From UKL13-3 sp964392775 (GTDB lineage: Bacteria; Bacteroidota; Bacteroidia; UKL13-3): DNA of 64,000 bases. The position numbers and the translations under genes are program-made. Location: NCBI GenBank assembly GCA_964392775.1, contig CAYMRD010000015.1:1-64000 (forward strand), written 5' to 3'. The notes beneath the pieces were generated by a model that worked only from the letters and a program-made list of their open reading frames with translations, did no database searches and was not told where the DNA came from. Below, one piece after another: positions 52,519 to 61,565 of the stretch (its first letter is position 1; each line of letters starts with the position of its first letter).

Positions 52519-54033
52519 ATGTTAGCATCCATCCAAACCTATTATCAAAAACATCCATTTCGTACCATTCTGTTTTTAGGATTGGTTGTACGTGTAATCT
52601 CAGCCATCTTCTCAAGAGGGTTCGGATTTTCGGACGATCATTTTATGGTGATTGAAGTAGCCCAGCAATGGCTGGATGGACGTGACGACAACCGCTGGCT
52701 GCCCTGGAACGGCAATACCGACACCAACGGTCCAAGTTTATTATACCCGGGATTGCATTTTGCCTTGTTTTGGCTGCTCCAAAAAATCAGCATCACCGAC
52801 CCTGATACAAAAATGTATATCGTTCGGATGATACATGCTTTGTACAGCATGCTGATTGTATATTATTCGTTTAAAATCTCAAACAAACTTAGTGGTAAAG
52901 AAGTAGCCAAACGTGTAGGACTTATTGTTGCCTTGTTTTGGATGTTGCCAATGATGAGTGTTCGCAATGCCGTGGAGATTGTTTGTATTCCACCATTGCT
53001 GGCCGCCACCTGGATGTTGCTCAATGCAGATGAACGCAAACAAAAAATGCTGGCTTACCTGCTGGCAGGATTGGTTGCAGGATTGGCTTTCTCCATCCGT
53101 TTTCAAACCATTATGTTTATTGGTGGAATGGGATTGGCTTTATGGATTAGTCGCAAATGGATGGAAGGAATCGTGTTTGGCATTGGAGCCTTATTGAGTA
53201 TTGTAATCGTGCAAAATGCCATCGACTATACCTTATGGGGGCGACCATTTGTAGCCCTAACCTATTATGTTACCTACAATATGGCCAATGCCTATAATTA
53301 TATTGTTGGACCCTGGTATAATTATATTTTATTGTTTGCCGGTATACTGGTTCCTCCTGTGAGTTTATTCATCTTCTGGGGGATGGGCAAGTCGTTCAAA
53401 AAATACCTGATTGTGGTATTGCCTGCACTTTGCTTTTTTATCTTTCACAGTTATTTCCCCAATAAACAAGAGCGTTTTGTATTGCCATGTATACCGTTTT
53501 TCATCATGGCAGGAATGGCAGGCTGGACAATGGTGGAACAACAATCCGCCTTTTGGTTAAGCCGTAAAAAATTATTGAAAGGATGCTGGATTTTTTTCTG
53601 GTCGGTAAACCTTTTGCTGCTGGCTATTTTCACACCCGGTGCTACCAAAATTGCACGGGTTGATGTGATGAGTTATTTGTATACCCACCGCAACAACTGG
53701 CAACATTTTATGATTGAGCAAAGCACTTCATGGAACATCGTGATCCCACCCATGTATTATGCAGGAAGCTTCCCTTCGTATTATGGTGTATGCGGTGAGT
53801 TCCCTGTAGATACCGTGTTTGCACAGATCAAACAAAACAACCAAGCCCTACCCGATTATATTTTGTTTGCCGAAAACAAAGACCTTGATGCCAGAGTTGC
53901 CAATATCCGCAAACATGTACCCAACATGGAACTGGAAGCTGTGATTGAATCGAGTTTTATTGATAAGCTGTTTTACAAACTCAATCCTATCAATACCGAG
54001 ATTACGTATTTTGTGTACAGGGTGAAAAAGTAA
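52519..54033 (+). CDS. GT22-like (Alg9/PIG-B type) mannosyltransferase, polytopic membrane protein
   Basis: A 504-residue protein with about ten membrane segments. The first periplasmic loop has 'GFGFSDDHFMVIEVAQQW' with paired Asp. 'AFSIRFQTIMF', 'WGRPFVALTYYVTYNMANAYNY', 'PWYNYILLF' and 'FPNKQERFVLPCIPF' resemble the R-x-Q-T, Y-x-x-x-N and HKEERF regions of eukaryote-like GT22 enzymes, which use dolichyl- or polyprenyl-phosphate mannose. The start at 52519 is nine bases after the thioesterase stop. The acceptor is unknown. Confidence 0.78.
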   Translation: MLASIQTYYQKHPFRTILFLGLVVRVISAIFSRGFGFSDDHFMVIEVAQQWLDGRDDNRWLPWNGNTDTNGPSLLYPGLHFALFWLLQKISITDPDTKMYIVRMIHALYSMLIVYYSFKISNKLSGKEVAKRVGLIVALFWMLPMMSVRNAVEIVCIPPLLAATWMLLNADERKQKMLAYLLAGLVAGLAFSIRFQTIMFIGGMGLALWISRKWMEGIVFGIGALLSIVIVQNAIDYTLWGRPFVALTYYVTYNMANAYNYIVGPWYNYILLFAGILVPPVSLFIFWGMGKSFKKYLIVVLPALCFFIFHSYFPNKQERFVLPCIPFFIMAGMAGWTMVEQQSAFWLSRKKLLKGCWIFFWSVNLLLLAIFTPGATKIARVDVMSYLYTHRNNWQHFMIEQSTSWNIVIPPMYYAGSFPSYYGVCGEFPVDTVFAQIKQNNQALPDYILFAENKDLDARVANIRKHVPNMELEAVIESSFIDKLFYKLNPINTEITYFVYRVKK

Positions 54034-54230
54034 CAGTAGCAATGGCTTTGTGAAACGTAGAGTCTTTGGGGCAAAATTCGTATTTGCAATACACAGGAGA
54101 AAAATACCGCTAGTTTTCTGCTCGCGTGGACTCATAACCCAATAACATAATAATCAATAATCAAAACCGTGGAAAAAATGTAGGTATCATCTGCCGGATG
54201 TACTGCACATTTGTGCTGTTAAGTAATTAG

Positions 54231-54938
54231 GTGGATTCAAATCTTAATCAACTTGACAAACCTAATTATATAATACAAGGAGTGGAACACATCCCAGCAT
54301 ATTCGTTTATTGCCATCGAAGGAAATATTGGAGCCGGTAAAACTTCGCTGGCTCAAAAGTTAAGTGCTGATTGGAACGCACGCCTGATACAGGAAGAGTT
54401 TGAAGGCAATTCATTTCTTCCTAAGTTTTATGAAGATGCCAGACGATATGCCTTTCCGTTGGAGATGAGTTTTTTGGCTTCCCGTTTCAACCAGCTTAAA
54501 AAACAATTGCTGGAGCAGGACTTGTTTCGTTCGGTAACTGTGAGCGATTATATGTTTGCCAAGTGTATGTTGTTTTCGAAGGTAAACTTGCAGGAAGATG
54601 AATACGACTTGTATGTGAAATTGTTTGATATCATTAACCTTCAATTACCTCAACCTGATTTGTTGGTATACTTACACAACCCGATTGAAAAGCTGCAGTG
54701 GAATATCAGCAACCGGGGCAGAGCGTATGAGCAGCATATCACAGATGATTACCTTCGTCAGATTGGCGAAGCGTATCAGCAATATCTACAGGTCAACTCG
54801 CATTTACGTATTTTAATAATCGATTGCAGCAGCCTTGATTTTGTGAACAACGAAGACCATTATCAAAATATCAAAGCACTTATCTGTAAAGAATACGAAC
54901 CCGGCATTCATCATATTAACTGGTTGATGGAGGAGTGA
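54231..54938 (+). CDS. Deoxynucleoside kinase
   Basis: A 235-residue P-loop kinase of the dGK/dCK family: 'FIAIEGNIGAGKTSLAQKL' (P-loop 31-39), 'EEFEGNSFLPKFYED', 'FPLEMSFLASRFNQLK', 'VSDYMFAKCMLF' (the DRS/ERS region), 'PDLLVYLHNPIEKLQWNISNRGRAYEQ' (lid arginines). It phosphorylates a deoxynucleoside for salvage. The start is GTG at 54231, directly after an in-frame TAG, so translation cannot begin earlier; an internal GTG at 54282 would give a more usual N-terminus and is the alternative. Confidence 0.9.
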   Translation: MDSNLNQLDKPNYIIQGVEHIPAYSFIAIEGNIGAGKTSLAQKLSADWNARLIQEEFEGNSFLPKFYEDARRYAFPLEMSFLASRFNQLKKQLLEQDLFRSVTVSDYMFAKCMLFSKVNLQEDEYDLYVKLFDIINLQLPQPDLLVYLHNPIEKLQWNISNRGRAYEQHITDDYLRQIGEAYQQYLQVNSHLRILIIDCSSLDFVNNEDHYQNIKALICKEYEPGIHHINWLMEE

Positions 54939-55069
54939 AAGAAGGCAATGAGATTCCGTTGACTACATCAAACACAAACAACCTTGTACTCTTTTTATAA
55001 AGAAGAAATTAAACAATAAGAAATAGGCAAAAGCTAACCGCTAAAGGCCAATAGCTAATAACCCTCCCA

Positions 55070-55669
55070 ATGATCATCCTGAGCTCACATTACCTTCCCT
55101 GCATACAATGGTTTCAGGCATTTTTGTCGGGACAAGAGGAGGTTGTGATTGATGTGCACGAACATTTTTTGAAACAAACGTATCGAAACCGTACAACCAT
55201 TTTAAGTGCAAATGGGAAGTTGGCCTTGACCATTCCGGTTAAAAAAGCAGCAAACCATACACCCATGTGCGAGATGCAGATTGAAAATGATTTTGCCTGG
55301 CAACATCAGCATTGGCAGGCTATTGTTTCGGCTTATAACTCCGCACCGTATTTCTTATATTACCGGGATTATTTGCAGCCTTTGTATGAGCAGGAGTTTA
55401 CTTCCCTTGTGGAGTGGAATAAAGTTTTATTGAAGATATGTCGTAAGTTGATGAAAATAGATATAGAAGCAGTATACAGCAACCAGTATTGCGTAGCACA
55501 ACCAGTGGATACCGATTTGAGAATGGTAATTAGTCCGAAGGTTAAAGATATTGTGCTAACCAAGCCCTACTTACAGGTATTTGCAGAGAAATTGCCGTTT
55601 GAATCCAACCTCAGCATCTTGGATGTATTGTTCAACCACGGCCCGCGCTGGAGAGAGTTTGTAGGTTAA
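55070..55669 (+). CDS. WbqC-like family protein
   Basis: A 199-residue protein with the family pattern 'SSHYLPCIQWFQAFLSGQEEVVIDVHEHFLKQTYRNRTTILSANGKLALTIPV', then 'QHWQAIVSAYNSAPYFLYYRDYLQPLYE'. WbqC proteins occur in sugar and surface-polysaccharide loci and are thought to be cysteine-protease-like or transferase-like, with no proven reaction. In many Bacteroidota it follows lepB; here it follows the deoxynucleoside kinase gene by 131 bases. Confidence 0.88.
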   Translation: MIILSSHYLPCIQWFQAFLSGQEEVVIDVHEHFLKQTYRNRTTILSANGKLALTIPVKKAANHTPMCEMQIENDFAWQHQHWQAIVSAYNSAPYFLYYRDYLQPLYEQEFTSLVEWNKVLLKICRKLMKIDIEAVYSNQYCVAQPVDTDLRMVISPKVKDIVLTKPYLQVFAEKLPFESNLSILDVLFNHGPRWREFVG

Positions 55670-55702
55670 CAGAAGTCTTCCAACTTCCATCATCCAACTG
55701 GC

Positions 55703-55739
55703 GCGAGGTAAACTTGCCATCGCGCGCAAAGCCTCGCTA
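55703..55739. repeat. Short repeat (GAGGTAAAC family), copy 2
   Basis: A copy of the 7482-7516 repeat, 28 of 35 positions identical. Here GCGAGG and CCTCGC can pair (6 bp), so it may also act as a terminator between the convergent WbqC and ffh genes. Confidence 0.6.
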
Positions 55740-55748
55740 CTCCAACCT

Positions 55749-57074
55749 CTACTTCATAAACGGCATCTTCGGCATACGCCCGCCACCTTGCATTTTGCCA
55801 AATGATTTCATCATCTTACGCATTTCGTCAAACTGTTTCAGCAGTTGATTTACTTGCTGGATATCGGTTCCGCTACCATCGGCAATGCGTTTTCTGCGGC
55901 TACCGTTGATCAAGTCGGGGTTGTTGCGTTCTTTGGGAGTCATTGAGTTGATAATGGCTTCAATGCCTTTAAACGCATCATCACTTATATCCATATCTTT
56001 TACAGCCTTACCAACACCCGGAATCATGCCCATCAAATCTTTGAGATTACCCATCTTTTTGATTTGCTGTATCTGTGTATAGAAGTCCTCAAACGTAAAC
56101 TGATCTTTGAGTAATTTCTTTTGAATACGTTCGGCTTCCTGCTCATCAAATACCTGCTGGGCACGCTCCACCAAACTCACAATATCACCCATTCCGAGGA
56201 TACGCTGAGCCATACGGTCGGGATGGAAAGCATCAAGGGCTTCCATCTTTTCTCCCATACCCACAAACTTGATTGGCTTTTCAACCACCGTTTTAATGGA
56301 AAGAGCTGCTCCACCGCGTGTATCACCATCTAATTTGGTAAGGATTACACCCGTAAAATCGAGTACATCGTTAAATGCTTTGGCAGTATTCACAGCATCT
56401 TGTCCCGTCATCGAATCCACCACAAACAGTATCTCTTCGGGGCTGACGGCCGATTTGATGTCGCCAATCTCTTTCATCATGGCCTCATCTACCGACAAAC
56501 GTCCGGCTGTATCAATAATCAATACCGAAGCACCTTGGGCTTTGGCTTCGGCAACGGCATTGCGCGCAATGTTTACCGGATTGGTATTGCCTTCTTCACT
56601 GTATACCGGAACACCAATTTGTTCACCTAAAACATGCAATTGCTGAATAGCGGCCGGACGGTAAACGTCACAGGCGGCCATCATTACGGTTTTGCCTTTT
56701 TTCTTGATATAGTTGGCCAACTTTGCCGAGTGGGTTGTTTTTCCCGATCCCTGCAAACCTGCCATCAAAATAATGGCCGGAGAGCCTTTGATATTAATAT
56801 CCACCGATTGACCACCCAATAATAAAGTCAGTTCATCGTTTACAATTTTGGTGAGTAACTGTCCGGGCGATACGGCTGTAAGCACATTTTGTCCGAGCGC
56901 TTTTTCCTTAACGGTATCGGTAAAGGTTTTGGCAATTTTATAGTTAACATCAGCATCAATCAGGGCTTTACGGATTTCCTTAACCGTTTCGGCTACGTTA
57001 ATCTCGGTTATCTTTCCTTGTCCTTTAAGGGTTTTAAATGCTTTATCGAGTTTACTGCTTAAACTTTCGAACAT
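55749..57074 (-). CDS. ffh: Signal recognition particle protein Ffh
   Basis: The 441-residue SRP54 GTPase that guides nascent membrane proteins to FtsY. It has the N domain (1-90), G domain with 'AGLQGSGKTT' (105-114), 'DTAGR', 'TKLDGDTRGGAALSI', and the Met-rich M domain from about 300 with the C-terminal 'MRKMMKSFGKMQGGGRMPKMPFMK' segment. The start is ATG at 57074 (MFESLSS); upstream residues of the longer frame are not conserved. It is not joined to the rpsP operon as in some bacteria. Confidence 0.97.
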   Translation of the reverse strand: MFESLSSKLDKAFKTLKGQGKITEINVAETVKEIRKALIDADVNYKIAKTFTDTVKEKALGQNVLTAVSPGQLLTKIVNDELTLLLGGQSVDINIKGSPAIILMAGLQGSGKTTHSAKLANYIKKKGKTVMMAACDVYRPAAIQQLHVLGEQIGVPVYSEEGNTNPVNIARNAVAEAKAQGASVLIIDTAGRLSVDEAMMKEIGDIKSAVSPEEILFVVDSMTGQDAVNTAKAFNDVLDFTGVILTKLDGDTRGGAALSIKTVVEKPIKFVGMGEKMEALDAFHPDRMAQRILGMGDIVSLVERAQQVFDEQEAERIQKKLLKDQFTFEDFYTQIQQIKKMGNLKDLMGMIPGVGKAVKDMDISDDAFKGIEAIINSMTPKERNNPDLINGSRRKRIADGSGTDIQQVNQLLKQFDEMRKMMKSFGKMQGGGRMPKMPFMK

Positions 57075-57158
57075 AATGGCGTAATTTTGAGGGGCGAAAA
57101 TAAGCATTATAACCGAATGCAACGAGCCAAATTTCAAGGTCGTTAATCGGTGTTCAAA

Positions 57159-57551
57159 ATGAATTCAAACAATCCCGTAATTTTTTATGATGGCTTGTGT
57201 GCCCTGTGCAATAAGAGTGTGCAGTTTGTTATTAAGCGCGATAGGAAAAAGATATTCAGGTATGCAGCCCTGCAATCCGCCTATGCGCAACAAGAATTGG
57301 GTAACGATATTCAGTTTGATTCATTCGTATTGTGGCACAAAGGAAAATTGTATACAAAATCAACTGCTGCTCTTAAAGTGTTGTGGTTATTGGATGGGGT
57401 ATGGGCATTGGGTTCTATTGCGATGATTGTTCCTGCTTTTATCCGAAATGCCGTGTATGATTGGGTGGCGCGTAACCGATACAAATGGTTTGGTAAATAT
57501 GAAAGCTGCCCTTTGCCAACAGCCGAACAACGAGCGCTGTTTCTGGATTAG
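57159..57551 (+). CDS. Thiol-disulfide oxidoreductase-like DCC family protein (DUF393)
   Basis: A 130-residue protein with the DCC signature 'YDGLCALCNKSVQFVIKRD' (CX2C), 'FRYAALQS', and 'RNRYKWFGKYESC' near the end. The family is predicted to be a thioredoxin-like oxidoreductase, role unknown. The ATG at 57159 was chosen over a GTG at 57150, nine bases upstream in the same frame. Confidence 0.88.
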   Translation: MNSNNPVIFYDGLCALCNKSVQFVIKRDRKKIFRYAALQSAYAQQELGNDIQFDSFVLWHKGKLYTKSTAALKVLWLLDGVWALGSIAMIVPAFIRNAVYDWVARNRYKWFGKYESCPLPTAEQRALFLD

Positions 57552-57574
57552 TTGAACCACAGATGAACCATTAG

Positions 57575-57829
57575 ACTTGCAATGTTAATTTTGATAACAA
57601 CTGGAGTAACAGAAGCACAGTTCATTGCAGACTCCGAAAAAACGGAGCAGGATGTGCCGTCCGTGACGTGTTTACCTTGCCCCCTTTAAAGTTCAATAAA
57701 GATACTGACTATACGGATATTGGGTGCGGAAGCGAGGGGTTGACTGACAACTTCCCGACAGTCGCTATAAAAATTATCCATCACAAGCTATGGAAATTCA
57801 ACGAGGTAAATGATTCCTGGGAAGAATAA
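57575..57829 (+). pseudogene. Start-less open frame, possible gene remnant
   Basis: An open frame of 84 codons ends at TAA (57827-57829) and has no ATG; it follows an in-frame TAG (57572-57574). The translation contains 'VRDVFTLPPLKFNKDTDYTD' and 'FPTVAIKIIHHKLWKFNE'. An A6 tract near 57636 joins it to an ATG-started frame that breaks off after 36 codons, as expected of a frameshifted gene, but no family was recognised. It lies in the 291-base gap between the DCC gene and the phosphorylase gene. Confidence 0.25.
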
Positions 57830-57842
57830 ATCAGATGCGTTA

Positions 57843-58652
57843 CTACATCCGCCCGATAAATTCCACCAGCAACTCACTTAACCCGATTTCAGCTTTCGAG
57901 GCCACCGCGATAATTTCGGCCAACGATACCGGTTTTAAATTATCAGGATCACATTCATCGGTCAATACCGAAATGGCTACGCATTTAATTCCTGCATGGT
58001 TGGCAGCAATTACTTCGGGTACGGTGCTCATGCCCACTGCATCAGCTCCTATCATCCGCAAATACCTATACTCCGCACGGGTTTCGAGCATAGGGCCCGG
58101 CACCGAAACATATACACCTCTGTGCAGGGTGATTCCTTTTTCAGTTGCAATTTGTTCTAGCAAACTATTCTTAGCTTTATTATAAGGTGCACTCATATCA
58201 GGGAAACGTACGCCCAATTCATCTTTATTTTTACCAATCAAAGGATTGGTGGGTTGTAAATTGATATGATCATCCAGCAACATCAACTCGCCTTTGTGCC
58301 AGTTTAAATTCAGACATCCCGAAGCATTGGATAAAATTACAGTTTGCACGCCCAGCAATTTCATCACCCGTATGGGCAATACAATTTGCTCCATCGTATA
58401 CCCTTCGTAATAATGAAACCGTCCCTGCATGGCTACCACCGTTTGACCAGCTATCGTTCCATACAATAATTTCCCTGCATGGCTCTCCACCGTTGAAACC
58501 GGAAAATGCGGAATATCCCTGTACGATACTTCACGGATCACTTCGATATACGAAGCCAAATGCCCCAGACCGGTACCCAGTACAATGCCGGTACGGGCTT
58601 CTGTCAGTCCTAAGTCCTTTAGATAGCTTGCAGCCGCTTTGATTTTTTCCAT
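57843..58652 (-). CDS. punA: Purine-nucleoside phosphorylase
   Basis: A 269-residue trimeric-type (PNP-I) enzyme for purine salvage. Motifs are 'GIVLGTGLGHLASYIE' (phosphate site), 'MQGRFHYYEGYTMEQIVLPIRVM', 'SNASGCLN', 'GPMLETRAEYRYLR' (purine site) and 'GADAVGMSTVPEVIAANHAG'. The start ATG at 58652 is preferred over the TTG at 58661, which would add three residues. Confidence 0.93.
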   Translation of the reverse strand: MEKIKAAASYLKDLGLTEARTGIVLGTGLGHLASYIEVIREVSYRDIPHFPVSTVESHAGKLLYGTIAGQTVVAMQGRFHYYEGYTMEQIVLPIRVMKLLGVQTVILSNASGCLNLNWHKGELMLLDDHINLQPTNPLIGKNKDELGVRFPDMSAPYNKAKNSLLEQIATEKGITLHRGVYVSVPGPMLETRAEYRYLRMIGADAVGMSTVPEVIAANHAGIKCVAISVLTDECDPDNLKPVSLAEIIAVASKAEIGLSELLVEFIGRM

Positions 58653-58724
58653 ACCCTTCAAACATACTAAATCCGCGCATTCATCTTTGCTCTAAAATGG
58701 TTTAATTGCAACTCTTTAAAACCA

Positions 58725-59510
58725 ATGAGAAAAACGATATTGATAACAGGAGCCAGTTCGGGTATTGGCAAGGCCCTTGCCGAACAATTGTCCTCCAGCG
58801 GAAACACCCTGTTGCTGGCCGCGCGCAATATGGAGGCCTTGCAGCAGGTCAAAGCCGTTTGCGAACAAAAAGGAGCTTCTGTTGTGTTGTTTCAGGCCGA
58901 CCTAAGCTTGATGGCCAAGGTTGAAACCCTTGCCAAGCAAGTTTCGCAAACCGTTAACCACCTCGACATCCTGATCAACAATGCAGGAATCAGCCAGCGT
59001 TCACAGGCAGAAGAAACCTCTGAAACAGTAGACCGCCAGATTATGGAGATCAACTTTTTTTCTCCGGTAAAACTCACCAAGTTACTTTGGCCTTTGCTTG
59101 TCAAATCCTCTCACGCCAATATCGTCAATATCAGCAGTGTAACCGGAACCTTTGGATTCCCGCAGCGCACTGCTTACGCGGCTTCCAAACATGCTATGGA
59201 AGGTTTTTTTGAATCGTGGATGCTGGAAAACAAACAACCGCATATTCATTTTACAACTGTTGCACCGGGACGTATCCTTACTAATATTTCGTACAATGCG
59301 TTGAAGAATGATGGCTCCAAACACCAGTCGTTAGACGAGGGACAAGCCAAAGGTATCAAAGCCGAAGTATGTGCTACCCGCATTGTCAAAGCCATCCAAA
59401 AGAACCAGCGCAAAGTTTATATTGTAAAGCAAGAACGAATACTACTTTTGCTTCACCGGTTTTTCCCCGGTCTTTTTGTTTATTTGGTAAAAAAATTAGG
59501 ACTTAAATAA
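58725..59510 (+). CDS. Short-chain dehydrogenase/reductase
   Basis: A 261-residue classical SDR of the DHRS7-like type: 'TGASSGIG' (8-15), 'NNAG' (85-88), catalytic Ser138, Tyr151 and Lys155 ('YAASK'). The C-terminus is hydrophobic ('RFFPGLFVYLVKKLGLK'), suggesting membrane association. Its stop overlaps the start of the next gene by one base (TAATGA). The substrate is unknown; the coupled VOC gene suggests a joint pathway. Confidence 0.92.
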   Translation: MRKTILITGASSGIGKALAEQLSSSGNTLLLAARNMEALQQVKAVCEQKGASVVLFQADLSLMAKVETLAKQVSQTVNHLDILINNAGISQRSQAEETSETVDRQIMEINFFSPVKLTKLLWPLLVKSSHANIVNISSVTGTFGFPQRTAYAASKHAMEGFFESWMLENKQPHIHFTTVAPGRILTNISYNALKNDGSKHQSLDEGQAKGIKAEVCATRIVKAIQKNQRKVYIVKQERILLLLHRFFPGLFVYLVKKLGLK

Positions 59511-60550
59511 TGACTCAACTTATCTCAGGCATTCAGCAGGTGGGTATTGGTATTCCCGATGCCGGTGCATACTTTACATGGTTTCGCAGAACTTTTGGTT
59601 TTGATGTGAAAATTTTTGATGACGAAGCGAAAGCAACACTCATGACCCGTTATACCGGTGGTGAGATACATGCCCGCAGAGCCATCCTTGCCATGAATAT
59701 GAATGGTGGCGGTGGTGCCGAAATCTGGCAGTTTACCAGCCGTCAAACAATCTACCCCGAGCGTTCATCTCAGTTTGGAGATCTGGGTATCAATGCTGTT
59801 AAAATAAAATGCAGTGACGTAACGCAAGCACATAAAAATTTAAGCAATAACAAGTGTATCTGCTCTCCAATCTTACCTACTCCATCAAAAGGCAAAACAT
59901 TTTGGGTAACTGATGAGTTTGGTAATACCTATCAGGTTTTCGAAAGCACCAACTTCTTTAAAAACAAACCCTATATGATGGGGGGAGTTGGAGGTGCTAT
60001 TATTGGTGTCAGCAATATCGAAAAATCAATCACCTTTTACAGCAAATGTTTGGGTATAGAACAACTGGTATACGATCAAACCGGAGAATTTCCGGATTTA
60101 GGTGCAGGCCGGTTTCGCAGGGTATTGCTTCGTTTTACCAATGGATTTACCGCTCCGTTCAGCAAATTATTAGGTCATATTGAAATCGAGTTGGTTCAAT
60201 CACTGGACCGTACTCCTGTTAAAACATTTGAAAACAGATATTGGGGCGATGGCGGATTTATTCACCTGTGTTTTGATGTAAGCGATATGAATGCGTTGCA
60301 AAAACGTATGCTGGACAATGGCGTTACCTTTACCGTGGATAGTGCCGATACCTTTGATATGGGCGAATCAGGCGGGCGTTTTTCGTATGCAGAAGATCCG
60401 GACGGAACACTCATCGAAATGGTGGAAACACATAAAGTTCCGGTGATGAAAAAGTTTGGCTGGTACCTCAACCTCAAAAAACGCGGTCAGCATAAATCCC
60501 TTCCCAACTGGATGATTAATGCCATGGGATTAAATAAAGTAAAGGACTAA
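59510..60550 (+). CDS. Two-domain VOC (glyoxalase-fold) protein
   Basis: A 346-residue protein with two VOC halves. The first (about 5-150) begins 'GIQQVGIGIPDAGAYFTWF' and lacks the usual first His ligand but has 'GGGGAEIWQF'. The second (about 157-310) has 'AIIGVSNIEKSITFYSKCLG', 'FIHLCFDVSDM' and 'DPDGTLIEMVE', so His and Glu metal ligands are present there. It is translationally coupled to the SDR upstream, and its last 21 bases overlap the acyltransferase gene on the other strand. The reaction is unknown. Confidence 0.82.
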   Translation: MTQLISGIQQVGIGIPDAGAYFTWFRRTFGFDVKIFDDEAKATLMTRYTGGEIHARRAILAMNMNGGGGAEIWQFTSRQTIYPERSSQFGDLGINAVKIKCSDVTQAHKNLSNNKCICSPILPTPSKGKTFWVTDEFGNTYQVFESTNFFKNKPYMMGGVGGAIIGVSNIEKSITFYSKCLGIEQLVYDQTGEFPDLGAGRFRRVLLRFTNGFTAPFSKLLGHIEIELVQSLDRTPVKTFENRYWGDGGFIHLCFDVSDMNALQKRMLDNGVTFTVDSADTFDMGESGGRFSYAEDPDGTLIEMVETHKVPVMKKFGWYLNLKKRGQHKSLPNWMINAMGLNKVKD

Positions 60551-61480
60551 GGTCAGCAGCAGCAAGCAGTACACCGGAAACAAAAACAGCATCAGTCCAA
60601 ATGAGATGGAATCGTAGAACACGCTTCCTTTCGTGAGTTTTTTGGCAATGGCCTGCATCACTAAATAATGCGGTAAGGTGATTAAACCATAGTGCATAGG
60701 CGTTAACCAACGTTTTTCACCTTTTTTGCTACTGTGTTTAGCTTTCAATCTTGCCAGCACATCTTCGTTTTTCTGCTCGGCTTGCTGCCATACATACAAC
60801 ATCTGATCATGCGCTTCGGAGTTTACCTCTTGGGTTGGATTGATATAAGCAAGCGTTTGAATTGATTTTGCAATACGCTCATTCAATTGTTGGGTAAACG
60901 TAGGTGTGTTTAAGATATCGGCACAATCTGCCTTGCGAATGGGTTGTCCATAATTTATGATCACCGATTTGCCTCCTCCTTCAAAATGTTCGTAGGTTAA
61001 TCCCACCGGAACAATGGCCAGAGTTTCGGCCAATGTGTTGCTGTTCCAGGCACGGTTGGCTATTCGTGCAGGACCTTTTTTGAGCGGACGTAAATCCCAG
61101 TTGTTTTTACACAAACCTTCTCCAAATATCAATACCGATTCTCCTTGTTCAACGGCATTGTAGCTGGCATCAAAGGTTTCGAAGTTTTTCTCAATATTCT
61201 CTTTGCCTTCACTGATACGGTACACCGGCAGCATGTGGTAGGTCTTAAAAACCCTGGCCAATATTGGATTTTTAAAGGCATCGCCCCTGGCCAAAAAATT
61301 CGTTGGACGAGGCAAGTAGGCTCCAATCACCAAAGCATCCATAAACGAGTTGGGGTGATTGGACACCAGCAATACAGGCCCTTCGTCCGGGAAATGACTG
61401 ATATTGCGGATATGTACCTTGTGGTAAAATAACCAGAAACCAAAACGTAAAAATACCTGCGTAGAAGAGTACAAACTCAT
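60530..61480 (-). CDS. PlsC-type acyltransferase with HX5D variant motif
   Basis: A 316-residue LPLAT protein: 'NHPNSFMDALVIG' replaces HX4D with HX5D (His42, Asp48), and 'LIFGEGLCKN' replaces FPEG. Two C-terminal hydrophobic segments (about 260-312) suggest membrane anchoring. Family members of this subtype are frequent in Bacteroidota. The start ATG at 61480 is preferred over the TTG at 61489. It probably acylates a lysophospholipid or glycerol phosphate; exact activity unknown. Confidence 0.83.
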   Translation of the reverse strand: MSLYSSTQVFLRFGFWLFYHKVHIRNISHFPDEGPVLLVSNHPNSFMDALVIGAYLPRPTNFLARGDAFKNPILARVFKTYHMLPVYRISEGKENIEKNFETFDASYNAVEQGESVLIFGEGLCKNNWDLRPLKKGPARIANRAWNSNTLAETLAIVPVGLTYEHFEGGGKSVIINYGQPIRKADCADILNTPTFTQQLNERIAKSIQTLAYINPTQEVNSEAHDQMLYVWQQAEQKNEDVLARLKAKHSSKKGEKRWLTPMHYGLITLPHYLVMQAIAKKLTKGSVFYDSISFGLMLFLFPVYCLLLLTLVLYFI

Positions 61481-61507
61481 GGGGTGCAATATGCATGGAA
61501 TATGTAC

Positions 61508-61540
61508 AAAAAAAAAGCACCCCTGTTCGGAGTGCTTTTT
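61508..61540 (-). terminator. Rho-independent terminator downstream of rpoC
   Basis: AAAAAGCAC...GTGCTTTTT forms a stem (61511-61540) with two additional G-C pairs, and on the minus strand it ends in a T run (the A run at 61508-61516). It lies between the rpoC stop and the acyltransferase start. Confidence 0.85.
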
Positions 61541-61565
61541 TGTTTTTTATGGGATTGATTACTGC

